From contig NW_026110552.1 of NCBI RefSeq assembly GCF_024679095.1, positions 620,001 through 684,000 on the forward strand: a stretch of 64,000 nucleotides of DNA, read 5' to 3'. Every line of letters begins with the position of its first letter. Within the stretch, counting starts at the first letter, position 1. A program made the position numbers and the translations under genes. The stretch is from Eriocheir sinensis. Its lineage: Eukaryota; Arthropoda; Malacostraca; Decapoda; Varunidae. Shown one piece after another: positions 18,829 through 32,019 of this stretch. Under the pieces are notes generated by a model, which worked only from the letters and a program-made list of their open reading frames with translations, searched no databases and had not been told where the DNA came from.

Positions 18829-19611
18829 TAAATATATATACAAAATACATATGAAATTATGTAAATACGTATAAAAATATATATACAAAATACATATCAA
18901 ATAATGTAAATTCGTGTCAAAATAAATAAACAAAATATCATGAAAAGAATGTGTATTTGTATGAAAATAGATAATAGATAATAAATTTGTATAAAATATA
19001 TATGCAAGATACACATTAAATAATGTAAATATGTATAAAAAAGTATATACAAAAAACAAATAGAATAATGTAAAATCGTATCAAATTAAATACACCGAAT
19101 ATTAATAAAATAATGTAAATTTGTATGAAAATAAAGATGCAAAATTCCCATAAAATAGCGCATTTCTTATAAAAATATATATACCAAAATACACATAAAA
19201 TTTTTAAATTTGTATTGAAATAAATATACAAAATGCATATACAATAAGGTAAATTTGTCTTGAAAGAGATATGCAAAAATACATATAAAACAATGTAAAT
19301 TTGTTTCAAAATATATATACGAATACAAATAAAAAAACGTAGATTTCTATAAAAATATATATATAAAATACACATAAAATTAAGTAAATACGTATAAAAA
19401 AATGTATTCAAAAAACACATAAAATAATGTAAATTCGAATTAAAATAAATAAACAAAATAACAATAAAAGAATGTGTTTTTTGATAAATATAAATATACA
19501 AAATACACATACAAAATAAACATAAAATAAGGTAGATTTGTAATAAAATATATGTACAAAATACACATACAATAATGTAAATTTATATGAAAATATATAT
19601 ACAAATACACA
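18829..19611 (-). repeat. 45-bp AT satellite, minus block up to the LTR
   Basis: Counterpart of 1390-2172. The array is cut cleanly inside a monomer after ACAAATACACA at 19611, where non-satellite sequence begins. The interrupted monomer resumes at 20496. Confidence 0.92.
19608..19611. other. target site duplication, left (CACA)
   Basis: CACA directly precedes TGTTGTAACC. The same four bases follow the element at 20496-20499, and the uninterrupted sister copy has a single CACA at 2169-2172. Because the site is a CA repeat, the duplication could be read as 4-6 bp. Confidence 0.7.
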
Positions 19612-19756
19612 TGTTGTAACCCGCAATCCGGGCACACAAGGTAGACGACACACTGTTTGTATTAGTGACACTTGACTTAAAATTCTGGTACTTTAGGAGT
19701 ATTTAAAGGAGTTCGTAAATGGGGTGATGAAACGGTGTCGCCTTTCTTATATGTAT

Positions 19757-19762
19757 TTTATT
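19757..19762 (-). promoter_or_regulatory. candidate polyadenylation signal in the LTR (AATAAA on the minus strand)
   Basis: TTTATT on the top strand reads AATAAA on the minus strand, about 145 bp before the LTR 3' end and about 365 bp downstream of the TATA box. The position fits the end of R. Hexamers of this kind are common in AT-rich DNA, so this rests on context. Confidence 0.4.
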
Positions 19763-20054
19763 CTACCTTAATACTACTTAATATTACAGAGGGTAAAAAT
19801 ATTGTTTAAACCAGCGACTGGCTTACTAGACTCAATGAGTCTTCAGGTTTTCTTTCACTATTGGTTACTGACGTTAACACTGGTATAATATTGAGTAAAA
19901 ACTCACACAATAAAGTATCATAGAAATATAATCCTAAGTAAAACTAAGATAATAGAACACAATAGATATGTTAGATACGCTTTCCTCTATGGTAATTCTT
20001 CACTCCATACTCACAGTAGCAACGATGAATGTTCTACCCATGTTGTCTAGGGAA

Positions 20055-20090
20055 GGACAACTGAGTGTCCAGCAACGAACAGAGTGCTGG
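20055..20090 (-). other. two adjacent stem-loops in the putative R region
   Basis: GGACA (20055-20059) pairs with TGTCC (20066-20070), and CCAGCA (20069-20074) pairs with TGCTGG (20085-20090). In minus orientation they lie about 35-75 nt downstream of the TATA box, near the start of a predicted transcript. The two hairpins share two bases, so they may be alternative folds. Confidence 0.4.
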
Positions 20091-20122
20091 TTAATCTGAG
20101 GTCAAGCCTGGAGAAAATGGTT

Positions 20123-20130
20123 CTTATATA
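20123..20130 (-). promoter_or_regulatory. candidate TATA box of the LTR (TATATAAG on the minus strand)
   Basis: The top strand CTTATATA reads TATATAAG on the minus strand, about 365 bp from the LTR 5' end in that orientation. A CCAAT pentamer on the same strand (20281-20285) lies about 150 bp upstream. This box sits in mixed-composition DNA, so it is less likely to be chance than in the satellite. Confidence 0.5.
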
Positions 20131-20160
20131 GGCAGACATCGCGAGGGTAATACGTCAGGC

Positions 20161-20186
20161 GTGTGAGTCATACATCAAACTCACAC
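20161..20186. other. 7-bp perfect inverted repeat upstream of the LTR TATA box
   Basis: GTGTGAG (20161-20167) and CTCACAC (20180-20186) are perfect inverted arms around a 12-bp spacer, 30-60 bp upstream of the TATA box in minus orientation. It could be a bound element in U3; no factor is recognised. Confidence 0.4.
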
Positions 20187-20495
20187 CGAGCTCATACAAT
20201 AATCTACCTAACCGACATGCTTAATTCACGCGGTGACGCAGCTTTGTTTTCATAACATTTTGTTCCGCGGCTGATCGTGTATTGGCCGCGGTGATTGTGT
20301 TTTGGCTTAGAGAGATAAGCGGGTGCGTTAATGGGCAATTACAATTGTGTATAGGTTGGTAAATGAACAGTGGGGACAATCATGTGTTGGAGTCCGTGTT
20401 GTGTTTTAGCGGTCGATACCGCTGTTGTCATCGGAAAATATTGCCGGTGAAGATGATGATGACACGAGTGGTGTCGCAGCCCTCGGGGCACCACA

Positions 20496-20499
20496 CACA
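20496..20499. other. target site duplication, right (CACA)
   Basis: The second copy of CACA, followed by TAAAATACCATGAATTTG, the exact continuation of the interrupted monomer as seen at 2173 onward. Confidence 0.7.
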
Positions 20500-23319
20500 T
20501 AAAATACCATGAATTTGTATAAAAAATTATATTCAAAATAAATATTAAATAATGTAGGAGCGTATAAAAATATATATAAAAAGTACATATAAAATGAAAA
20601 TTAAGATGCAAAATACCTATAAAATAACGCATTTTTTTTATAAAATTATTGATACCAAAATTCATATAAAATATTTGAACTTGTATTAAAATAAATATAC
20701 AAAATGCACATACAATAAGGTAAATTTGTATTGAAATAGATATGGAAAATACATATAAAATAATGTAAGTTTGTTTGAAAATATATATACGAATACACAT
20801 AAAATATTGTAGATTTCTATAAAAATATATATACAAAATACACATAAAATTAAGTAAATACGTATAAAAAATGTATAAAAAATACACATGAAATAATGTA
20901 AATTCGTATAAATGTAAATAAACAATATACCAATAAAAGAATGTGTATTTGTATAAATATAAATATACAAAATGCACATAAAATAACGTAAATTTATATA
21001 AAACTATATACATAAAATAACGCTAATTTCTATAAAAATATATGTACAAAAATGAACATTAGATAAATTTGCATAAAAATATATATACAAAACACACATT
21101 AGATAATGTAAATGAGTATAAAAATATGTATACAAAATACCTATAAAATAATCTAAATTCGTATCGAATTAAATTAAGAAATACCAATAAAATAATGTAA
21201 TTTTGGATAAAAATATATATACAATATACACATAAAATAACCTAAATACAAATACAAATATACACATAAAATAATTTAAAATTGAATGAAATAAATATAC
21301 ATAATAAACATAAAATAAGGTAAATTTGTAGTGAAATATATGAAAAAATACACATAAATTAATATAAATTTGTATGAAAATATATATACAAATACACATT
21401 AAATAACATGAATTTGTATAAAATTTGTATCAAAATATATACTTATACACACAATAAAATAACGTAATTTTTTTATGAAAATGTATATACAAAATACACA
21501 TAAAATAATTTAAATACGTAGAAAAATATATATACAAAAAACACATAAAATAGTGTAAATATGTATGAAAATATATAAACAAATACACATAAAATAATGT
21601 AAATTTGGATAAAAAATATATACAAAATTAACATTAAATAATGTAAATATTTATATAAAAAAATATATACAAAGAACACATAGAATAATGTTAAATCGTA
21701 TCAAAATAAATAAAGAGAATATCAATAAAATAATGTAAATTTGTATGAAAATAAAGATGCAAAAAATCCATATAATAACGCATATTTGCATAAAAATATA
21801 TATACAAAAATACATATAAAATAACTAAATTTGTATTAAAATAAATATACAAAATGCACGTATAATAAAGTAAATTTGTATTGAAATAGATATGCAAAAT
21901 ACACATTAATAATGTAAATTTGTATCAAAATATATATACGAATAATCATAAAATAGAGTAAATTTCTATGAAAATATACATACAAAATAGATATACAAAA
22001 TACACATATAACTAGTTAAATTTGTATTTAAATACATGTACAAAAAACACATAAAGTAATGTAGATTTGTATGAAATGAAAACAAATACATTTTATATAA
22101 AATATATATACAAAAGACACATAGAATAATGTAAAATCATATCAAAATAAATACACAGAATATCAATAAAATAATGTAAATTTTTATGAAAATAAAGATG
22201 CAAAATACCCATAAAATAAAGCATATTTTTATAAAAATACATATACAAAAATACACATAGATTAATCAAATTTGTATTAAAATTAATATATAAAAATGCA
22301 CATACAATAAGGTAAATTTGTATTAAAAAAATATGCAAAACACACATAAAACAATGTAAATTTGTTTCAAAATATATATACGAATACACATAAAATAACG
22401 CAGATTTCTATAGAAATATATATTCAAAATACACTTGAAATAATGTAAATACGTATAAAAATATATATACAAAATACACATTAAATAATGTTAATTCGTG
22501 TCAAAATAAATAAACAAAATATCATGAAGAGAATGTGTATTTGTATGAAAATAGATAAACAAAATACACATAAAATAACCTAAATTTGTATAAAAGTATA
22601 TACAAAAATACACAAAAATAATTTAAACTTGTATGAAAATAAATATACAAAAAACATATAAAATTAGGTAAATTTGTATTGAAATACATATAAAAAATAC
22701 ACTGAAAATAATGTAAATTTGAATGAAAATATATAAACATATAGACTTAAAATAACGTAAATTTGTATCAAATATATATACAAAAAAAACATTAAATAAT
22801 GTAAATATGTATAAAAAAATATATACAAAACACAAATAAAATAATGTAAAATCGTATCAAAATAAGTACAGAAAATATTAATAAAATAATGTAAATTTGT
22901 ATGAAAATTAAGATGCAAAATACCCATAAAATAATGCATTTTTTATAAAAATATATATACGAAAAAACATAAAATATTTGATTTTGTATTAAAATAAATA
23001 GATATACAAAATACTCATAAAATAAGCTAAATTTGAATTGAAATATATATACAAAATATATAAAATAATGTAAATTTGTATGAAAATACTTTTACAAATA
23101 CACATATAATAACGTAAATTTAAATAAAAATATATAAACAAAATACACATTAAATAATGTAAATACGTATAAAAAAAATGTACAAAATACACAAATAATC
23201 ATGTAATTCGTATCAAAATAAATTGACAAAATACAAATAAAATAATGTAAATTTCTATGAGAAAACATATACAAAATACACATAAATAACGCAAATATCA
23301 ATAAAAATATATATAATAT
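20500..23319 (-). repeat. 45-bp AT satellite, minus block after the LTR
   Basis: Continues the monomer broken by the LTR and follows 2173-4946 at a near-constant offset of about 18,329. It ends at the same near-palindromic AT switch found at 4947. Open frames here end in stops created by single-base changes of the satellite. Confidence 0.93.
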
Positions 23320-24849
23320 AACATATTTTTAAACATATTTAAAATATTTAATGTATATTTTGTATATATATTTAATCCAAATTTACGTTATTTTATATGT
23401 ATTTGTTTATATATTTTCATACAAATTTACATTATTTTATGTGAGTTTTGTGTATGTATTTCAATACAAATTTGCCTAACTTTATGTGTATTTTGCATAT
23501 CTATTTTCAGACAAATTTAAATTATTTTTGTGTATTTTTGTATATATTTTTATACAAATTTTATTTATTTTATTTGTTTTTTGTATATATATTTTCCTAC
23601 AAATATACATTCTTTTATTGGAATTTTGTGTATTTAATTTTTTACGAATTTACATTATTTTATGTGTATTTTGTATATATATTTTTCTACGTATTTAAAT
23701 TATTTTATGTGTATTTTATATATACATTTTCATAAAAATTTACGTTATTTTATTGTGTGTATTCGTATATATTTTGAAACAAATTTTATACAAATTCATG
23801 ATATTTTATGTGTATTTGTATATATATTTTCATACAAATTTATATTATTTTATGTGTATTCTTACATATATTTTATTACAAATTTACCTTATTTTATGTT
23901 TATTTTGTATATTTATTTTATTTAATATAATCAAATTTAAATTTATTGTATATGCATTTTGTATATTAATTTTAATACAAATTTAATTATTCTATGTGTA
24001 TTTTTCTATATGTATTTTTATAAAAATATGCTTTATTTTATGGGTATTTTGCATCTTTATTTTCAAACAAATTTACGTTATTTTATTGATATTCTGCTCA
24101 TTCATTTTGATACGAATTGACATTATTCTATGTGTATTTTTCATACAAATTTACGTTATTTTATGTGTATTTGTTTATATATTTTGACACAAATTTACAA
24201 TATTTTATGGGTATTTTGTATATATATTTCAAAAGAAATTTACCTAGTTTTATGTGTATTTTGAATATCTATTTTCATTCAAACTCAAATTATTTATATG
24301 TATTTTTGTATATATTTCAATACAAATTTTAGTTAGGTTATGTGTATTTTGTAAATCTATTTTCATTCAAATATATATTATTTTATTGGTATTTTGTTGA
24401 TTTATATTGATACGAATTAACATTATTTTATATGTACTTTTTATATATATTTTTATACGCATTTACATTATTTAATATTTATTTTGAGTATATAATTTTA
24501 TACAAATTCATGGTATTTTATGTGTAATTGTATATATATTTTCGTATAAATTTACATTATTTTATGTGTATTTTGTACATATATTTCATTAAAAATTTAC
24601 CTTATTTTGTTTATTTTGTATGTGTATTTTGTACATTTATATTTATACAAATACACATTCTTTTATTGGCATTTTGTTTATTTATTTTGTTTCGAATTTA
24701 CATTATTTTATGTGTATTTTGTTTACATTTCTTTATACGTATTTACTTAATTTTATGTGTATTTTGTATATATATTTTTATAGAAATCTACGTTATTTTA
24801 TGTGTATTCGTACATATATTTTGAAACAAATTTACATTGTTTTATATGT
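23320..24849 (+). repeat. 45-bp AT satellite, plus block
   Basis: The first 585 bp follow 4947-5525. After 23905 the array becomes the CTAGTTTTATGTGTATTTTG series, which also occurs at 29212-29870 and 58070-58740. The right end is the left arm of a short-spacer palindrome. Confidence 0.92.
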
Positions 24850-25090
24850 ACAATAAGGTAAATTTGTATTGAAATAAATATGCAAAATACATATAAAGCA
24901 ATGTAAATTTGTTTCAAAATATGTATACGAATTCACATAAAATAACGTAGATTTCTATAAAAATATATATACAAAATACACATAAAATGAAGTAAATACG
25001 TATAAAAAATGTATACAAAATACACATAAAATAATGTAAATTCGTATCAAAATAAATAAACAAAATACCAATAAAAGAATGTGTATTTGT
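24650..25090. repeat. imperfect palindrome, arms about 200 bp, spacer about 40 bp
   Basis: Left-arm monomers (24650-24849: CACATTC, then TTCGAATTTACATTA, CGTATTTACTTAA, AGAAATCTACGTTA, GAAACAAATTTACATTG) appear in reverse complement and reverse order at 24889-25090. The spacer contains one AATAAGGTAAATTTG monomer. The same design occurs at 30.2-30.7 kb and 59.1-59.5 kb. Confidence 0.8.
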
Positions 25091-28000
25091 ATAAATATAA
25101 ATATACAAAATACACATAAAATAACGTAAATGTATATAAAACTATATAAAAAATACACAGAAGTAATTAAAGTTGTATGAAAATATATACAAAATACACA
25201 CAGAATAAGCTAAATTTGAATTGAAATATATATACAAAATACATGAAATAAAGTAAATTGGTATCAAAATATTGATACAAATACACATATAATAACGCAA
25301 ATTTGTATGAAAATATATAAACAAAATACACATTAAATAATGTAAATAGTATAAAAAAATGTGTACAAAATACACATATAATCATGTAATTCGTATCAAA
25401 ATAAATAAACAAAATACCAATAAAATAATATAAATTTGCATTAGTAAACGAGTATAAATTTAAATGTACAAAATACACATACAAAATAAACATAAAATAA
25501 GGTAAATTTGTAATGAAATATATGTACAAAATACACATAAAATAATGTAAATTTATATGAAAATATATATACAAATACACATAAAATACCATGAATTTGT
25601 ATAAAATTATATATTCAAAATAAATATTAAATAATGTAAATGCGTATAAAAATATATATAAAAAGTACATATAAAATAATGTAAATTCGTATCAATATAA
25701 ATCAACAAAATACCAATAAAATAATATATATTTGAATGAAAATAGATTTACAAAATACACATAACATAGCTTAAATTTGTATTGAAATATATACAAAAAT
25801 ACATAAAAATAATTTGAGTTTGTATGAAAATAGATATTCAAAATACACATAAAACTAGGTAAATTTCTTTTGAAATATATATATACAAAATACCCATAAA
25901 ATATTGTAAATTTGTGTCAAAATATATAAACAAATACACATAAAAGAATGTCAAATCGTATCAAAATGAATGAACAGAATATCAATAAAATAACGTAAAT
26001 TTTGTATGAAAATAAAGATGCAAAATACCCATAAAATAAAGCATATTTTTATAAAAATACATATAGAAAAATACACATAGAATAATTAAATTTGTATTAA
26101 AATTAATATACAAAATGCATATACTATAAGGTAAATTTGTATTGAAAAAATATGGAAAATACACATAAAAGTGTAAATTTGTTTAAAAATCTATATACGA
26201 ATACACATAATATAACGTAGATTTCTATAGAAATATATATACAAAATACACATGAAATGATGTAAATACGTATAAAAATATATATACAAAATACACATTA
26301 AATAATTTAAGTTCTTGTCAAAATAAATAAACAAAATATCAATAAAAGAATGTGTATTTGTATAAAAATAGATATACAAAATACTCATAAAATAACCTAA
26401 GTTTGTATAAAACTATATACAAAAATACACAAAAATAATTTAAATTTGTATAAAAATAAATATATAAAATACACATAAAATTAGGTAAATTTGTATTGAA
26501 ATACATATACAAAATACACATAAAATAATGGAAATTTGAATGAAAATATATAAACATAATATACACTTAAAATAACGTAAATTTGTATCAAATATATATA
26601 CAAAATACTAATTAAATAATGTAAATATGTATAAAAAAATATATTCAAAACACAAATAAAATAATGTAAAATCGTATCAAAATAAATACACAGAATATTA
26701 ATAAAATAATGTAAATTTGTATGAAAATAAAGATACAAAATAGCCATAAAATAACGTATTTATAAAAATATATATACCAAAATACACATAAAATATTAAA
26801 ATTTGTATTAAAATAAATATAAAAAATGCACATACTGTAAGGTAAATTTGTATTGAAATATATATGCAAAATACATATAAAACAATGTAAATTTGTTTCA
26901 AAATATATATACGAATACACATAAAATAACGTTGATTTCTATAAAAATATATACAAAATACACATAAAATGAAGTAAATACGAATAAAAAAATGAATACA
27001 AAATACACATAAAAATCGTATCAAAATAAATAAACAAAATACTAGTAAAAGAAAGTGTATTTGTATAAATATAAATATACAAAATTCACATAAAATATCG
27101 TAAATTTGTATAAAACTATATACAAAAATACACAGAAGTTATTAAATTTGTATGAAAATATATATACAAAATACAGCTAAAATAAGCTAAATTTGTACAT
27201 ACAAAATACATAAAATAATGTAAATCTGTATCAAAATATTTATACAAATACATATAATAACGTAGATTTGTTTAAAAATATATAAACAAAATACACATTA
27301 AGTAATGTAAATACGTATAAAAAATATGTACAAAATACACATATAATCATGTAATTCGTATCAAAATAAATAAACAAAATACCAATAAAATAATGTGAAT
27401 TTGTGTGAGAAAACATATACAAATAACGCAAATTTCTATAAAAATATATGTACAAAAATGCACATAAAATAAAGTAAGTTAGCATAAAAATATATATACA
27501 AAACACACACTAAATAAAGTAAATGCGTACATAAAATAACCTAAATTTGTATAAAACTATATACAAAAATACAAAAAAATAATTTAAATTTGTTTGAAAA
27601 GAAATATACAAAATACACATAAAATTAGGTAAATTTGTATGAAATACATATACAAAATACACATCAAATAATGTAAATTTGAATGAAAATATATAAACAA
27701 ATACACTTAAAATAACGTAAATTTGTATAAAATATGTATGCAAGATACTTATTAAATAATGTAAATGTGTATAAAAAAATATATACAAAAAACAAATAGA
27801 ATAATGTAAAATCGTATCAAAATAAATACACAGAATATCAATAAAATAATGTAAATTTGTATGAAAATATAGATACTAAATTCCCAAAAATTATCGCATT
27901 TTTTATAGAAATATATTCACCAAAATACACATAAAATATTTAAATTTGTATTGAAATAAATATACAAAATGCATATACAGTAAGGTAAATTTGTATTGAA

Positions 28001-29210
28001 AGAGATATTCAAAAATACATATAAAACAATGTAAATTTGTTTCAAAATATATATACGAATACACATAAAATAAAGTAGATTTCTATAGAAATATATATAC
28101 AAAATACATATGAAATTATGTAAATACGTATAAAAATATATATACAAAATACATATCAAATAATGTAAATTCGTGTCAAAATAAATAAACAAAATATCAT
28201 GAAAAGAATGTGTATTTGTATGAAAATAGATAATAGATAATAAATTTGTATAAAATATATATGCAAGTTACACATTAAATAATGTAAATATGTATAAAAA
28301 AGTATATACAAAAAACAAATAGGATAACGTAACATCGTATCAAAATAAATACACCGAATATTAATAAAATAATGTAAATTTGTATGAAAATAAAGATGCA
28401 AAATTCCCATAAAATAGCGCATTTCTTATAAAAATATATATACCAAAATACACATAAAATATTTAAATTTGCATTGAAATAAATATACAAAATGCACATA
28501 CAATAAGGTAAATTTATATTGAAAGAGATATGCAAAAATACATATAAAACAATGTAAATTTGTTTGAAAATATATATACGAATACAAATAAAAAAACGTA
28601 GATTTCTATAAAAATATATATACAAAATACACATAAAATTAAGTAAATACGTATAAAAAAATGTATGCAAAATACACATAAAATAATGTAATTTCGAATT
28701 AAAATAAATGTAAATTTGAATGAAAATATAAAAACAAATACACTTAAAATAACGTAAATTTGTATAAAATATATATGCAAGATACACATTAAATAATGTA
28801 AATGTGTATTAAAAAAATATATACAAAAAACAAATAGAATAATGTTAAATCGTATCAAAATAAATACACAGAATATCAATAAAATAATGTAAATTAGTAT
28901 GAAAATAAAGATGCAAAATTCCCAAAAATTTTCGCATTTTTTTATAAAAATATATATACCAAAATACACATAAAATATTTAAATTTGTATTGAAATAAAT
29001 ATACAAAATGCATATACAGTAAGGTAAATTTGTATTAAAAGAGATATTCAAAAATACATATAAAACAATGTAAATTTGTTTCAAAATATATATACGAATA
29101 CACATAAAATAAAGTAGATTTCTATTGAAATATATATACCATATACATATGAAATTATGTAAATACGTATAAAAATATATATACAAAATACATATCAAAT
29201 AATGTAAATT
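24850..29210 (-). repeat. 45-bp AT satellite, minus block
   Basis: A continuous A-rich-sense array. Positions 26865-28240 repeat 13990-15370, and from 27703 onward the array is repeated at 56562 onward. It carries about one and a half copies of the 1,037-bp unit. It ends at AATAATGTAAATTTTTGTAT (about 29210), a switch shared with 58069. Confidence 0.93.
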
Positions 29211-30476
29211 TTTGTATATGTATTTTTATTAATAAAATTCTTTTTTTTATGGGTATTTTGCATCTTTATTTTCATACAAATTTACGTTATTTTATTGATA
29301 TTCTGCTCATTCATTTTGACCCGATTTGACATTATTCTATGTGTATTTTGTATATATTTTTCATACAAATTTACGTTATTTTATATGTATTTGTTTATAT
29401 ATTTTGACACAAATTTACAATATTTTATGGGTATTTTGTATATATATTTCAAAAGAAATTTACCTAGTTTTATGTGTATTTTGAATATCTATTTTCATAC
29501 AAACTCAAATTATTTATATGTATTTTTGTATATATTTCAATACAAATTTTAGTTATGTTATGTGTATTTTGTAAATCTATTTTCATTCAAATATATATTA
29601 TTTTATTGGTATTTTGTTGATTTATATTGATACGAATTTACACTATTTTATATGTACTTTTTATATATATTTTTATACGCATTTACATTATTTAATATTT
29701 ATTTTGAATGTATAATTTTATACAAATTCATGGTATTTTATGTGAATTTGTATATATATTTTCATATAAATTTACATTATTTTATGTGTATTTTGTACAT
29801 ATATTTCATTACAAATTTACCTTATTTTATGTTTATTTTGTATGTGTATTTTGTACATTTATATTTTTACACGTTTACTCATACAAATTTATATTATTTT
29901 ATTGGTATTTTGTTTATTTATTTTGATACGAATTACATGATTATATGTGTATTTTGTACACATTTTTATACGTATTTACATTATCTAATTATGTGTATTT
30001 TGTTTATATATTTTCATACAAATTTACGTTATTATATGTGTATTTGTATAAATATTTTGATACAAATTTACTTTATTTCATGTATTTTGTCTATATATTT
30101 CAATTCAAATTTAGCTTATTTTGTGTGTATTTTGTATATATTTTCATACAAATTTAATTACTTCTGTGTATTTTTGTATATAGTTTTATATAAATTTACG
30201 TTATTTTAAGTGTATTTTGTATATTTATATTTATACAAATACACATTCTTTTATTTGTATTTTGTTTATTTATTTTGATACGAATTTACATTATTCTATG
30301 TGTATTTTGCATACATTTTTTTATACGTGTTTACTTCATTTTAGGTGTATTTTGTATATATATTTTTTATAGAAATCTACGTTATTTTGTGTGTATTCGT
30401 ATACATATTTTGAAACAAATTTACATTGCTTTATATGTATTTTGCATATCTATTACAATACAAATTTACCTTATTG
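29211..30476 (+). repeat. 45-bp AT satellite, plus block
   Basis: Starts with the GGGTATTTTGCATCTTTATT variant and runs to a palindromic joint at ACCTTATTGTACATATAAAA. Near-identical to 58070-59333. It includes the CACGTTTACTCATAC monomer that elsewhere marks the minus-to-plus switch at 357. Confidence 0.92.
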
Positions 30477-30695
30477 TACATATAAAACAATGTAAATTTG
30501 TTTCAAAATATATGTACGAATACAAATCAAATAACGAAGATTTCTATAAAAATATATATACAAAATACACATAAAATTATGTAAATACGTATAAAAAAAT
30601 GTAAACAAAATACACATAAAATATGTTAAATTCGAAACAAAATAAATAAACAAAATACCAATAAAAAAACGTGTATTTGTATAAATATAAATGTA
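30230..30695. repeat. imperfect palindrome, arms about 215 bp, spacer about 35 bp
   Basis: Monomers at 30230-30440 recur as reverse complement, in mirrored order, at 30474-30695. The innermost arms are GAAACAAATTTACATTG and CAATGTAAATTTGTTTC. The spacer holds TGCATATCTATTACAATAC. The arms differ at scattered bases. Confidence 0.8.
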
Positions 30696-32019
30696 CAAAA
30701 TACACATACAAAATAAACATAAAATAAGGTAAATTTGTAATGAAATATATGAACTAAATAAACATAAAATAATGTAAATTTGTATGAAAATATATATACA
30801 AATACAGATAAAATACCATGAATTTGTATAAAATTATATTTTCAAAATAAATATTAAATAACGTAAATGCGTATAAAAATATATATACAAAGTACATATA
30901 AAATAATGTAAATTCGTATCAATATAAATGAACAAAATACCAATAAATAATATATATTTGAATGAAAATAGATTTACAAAATACACATAACCTAACTAAA
31001 ATTTGTATTGAAATATATACAAAAATACATAAAAATAATTTGAGTTTGTATGAAAATAGATATTCAAAATAAATATAAAACTAGGTAAATTTCTTTTGAA
31101 ATATATATACAAAATACCCATAAAATATTGTAAATTTGTATCAAAATATATAAACAAATACACATAAAATTACGTAAATTTGTATGAAAAATATATACAA
31201 AATACACATAGAATAATGTCAAATCGTATCAAAATGAATGAGCAGAATATCAATGAAATAACGTAAATTTGTATGAAAATAAAGATGCAAAATACGCATA
31301 AAATAAAGCATATTTTTATAAAAATACATATGGAAAAATACACATAGAATAATTAAATTTGTATTAAAATTAATATACAAAATGCATATACAATAAATTT
31401 AAATTTGATTATATTAAATGAAATAAATATACAAAATAAACATAAAATAAGGTAAATTTGTAATAAAATATATGTAAGAATACACATAAAATAATATAAA
31501 TTTGTATGAAAATATATATACAAATACACATAAAATAACATGAATTTGTATAAAATTTGTTTCAAAATATATACGAATACACACAATAAAATAACGTAAA
31601 TTTTTATGAAAATGTATATATAAAATACACATAAAACAATTTAAATACGTAGAAAAATATATATACAAAATACACATAAAATAATGTAAATTCGTAAAAA
31701 ATTAAATACACAAAATTCCAATTAAAGAATGTATATTTGTAGGAAAATATGTATACAAAAAACACATAAAATAACTAGAATTTGTATAAAAATATATACA
31801 AAAATAGACAAAAATAGTTTAAACTTGTTTGAAAATAGATATGCAAAATACACATAAAGTTAAGCAAATTTGTATTGAAATACATATACAAAACTCACAT
31901 AAAATAATGTAAATTTGTATTAAAATATATAAACAAATACATATAAAATAACGTAAATTTGGATAAAATATATATACAAAATATACATTAAATATTTTAA
32001 ATATGTATAAAAATATATT
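30477..32019 (-). repeat. 45-bp AT satellite, minus block
   Basis: Right arm of the palindrome at its start. From about 31405 it is the reverse complement of sequence ending at about 5525. It ends at the AT-core switch centred near 32020, itself the reverse complement of the one at 4947. Confidence 0.92.

Larger units (their letters stand above)
19612..20495 (-). mobile_element. solo LTR-like retroelement insertion, 884 bp
   Basis: A stretch of ordinary base composition inside the AT satellite. On the top strand it runs from TGTTGTAACCCGC to GGGGCACCACA, so on the minus strand it starts TGTGGTGCCCCGAGG and ends GGGTTACAACA, the TG...CA ends typical of LTRs. It is flanked by CACA, and the sister copy at 2162-2186 is an intact empty site. 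The minus strand carries a TATATAAG box and, downstream of it, an AATAAA, the order expected for U3-R-U5. There are no gag/pol sequences, primer-binding site or second LTR, so a solo LTR left by recombination is the best reading. The superfamily (Gypsy, BEL/Pao or other) cannot be told. A non-autonomous element with imperfect terminal inverted repeats (9 of 13 bases agree between the ends) is a weaker alternative. Confidence 0.72.
17460..23905. repeat. second copy of segment 1-5525 (direct duplication), carrying the LTR
   Basis: From CACATAAAACTAGG onward the sequence follows 1-5525 in the same orientation, including both internal orientation switches. The offset is about 17,459 before the LTR and about 18,329 after it. 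Homology stops near 5525/23905, where TATTTATTTCATTCAATT is replaced by TTTTATTTAATATAATC. Small deletions inside monomers distinguish the copies. Confidence 0.85.

Noticed and set aside
19408..19671. Minus-strand frame starting in the LTR and running into satellite
   Set aside because: The start codon and first residues come from the LTR end and the remainder is satellite; a chance fusion.
19612..20495. LTR in plus orientation
   Set aside because: On the plus strand the AATAAA (19909-19914) lies upstream of the TATA-like sequence, the wrong order for U3-R-U5; the minus strand gives the right order.
20339..21013. 224-codon minus-strand frame with a non-repetitive C-terminus
   Set aside because: The N-terminal part is satellite and the end is read-through into the LTR U3 region; nothing suggests a protein domain.
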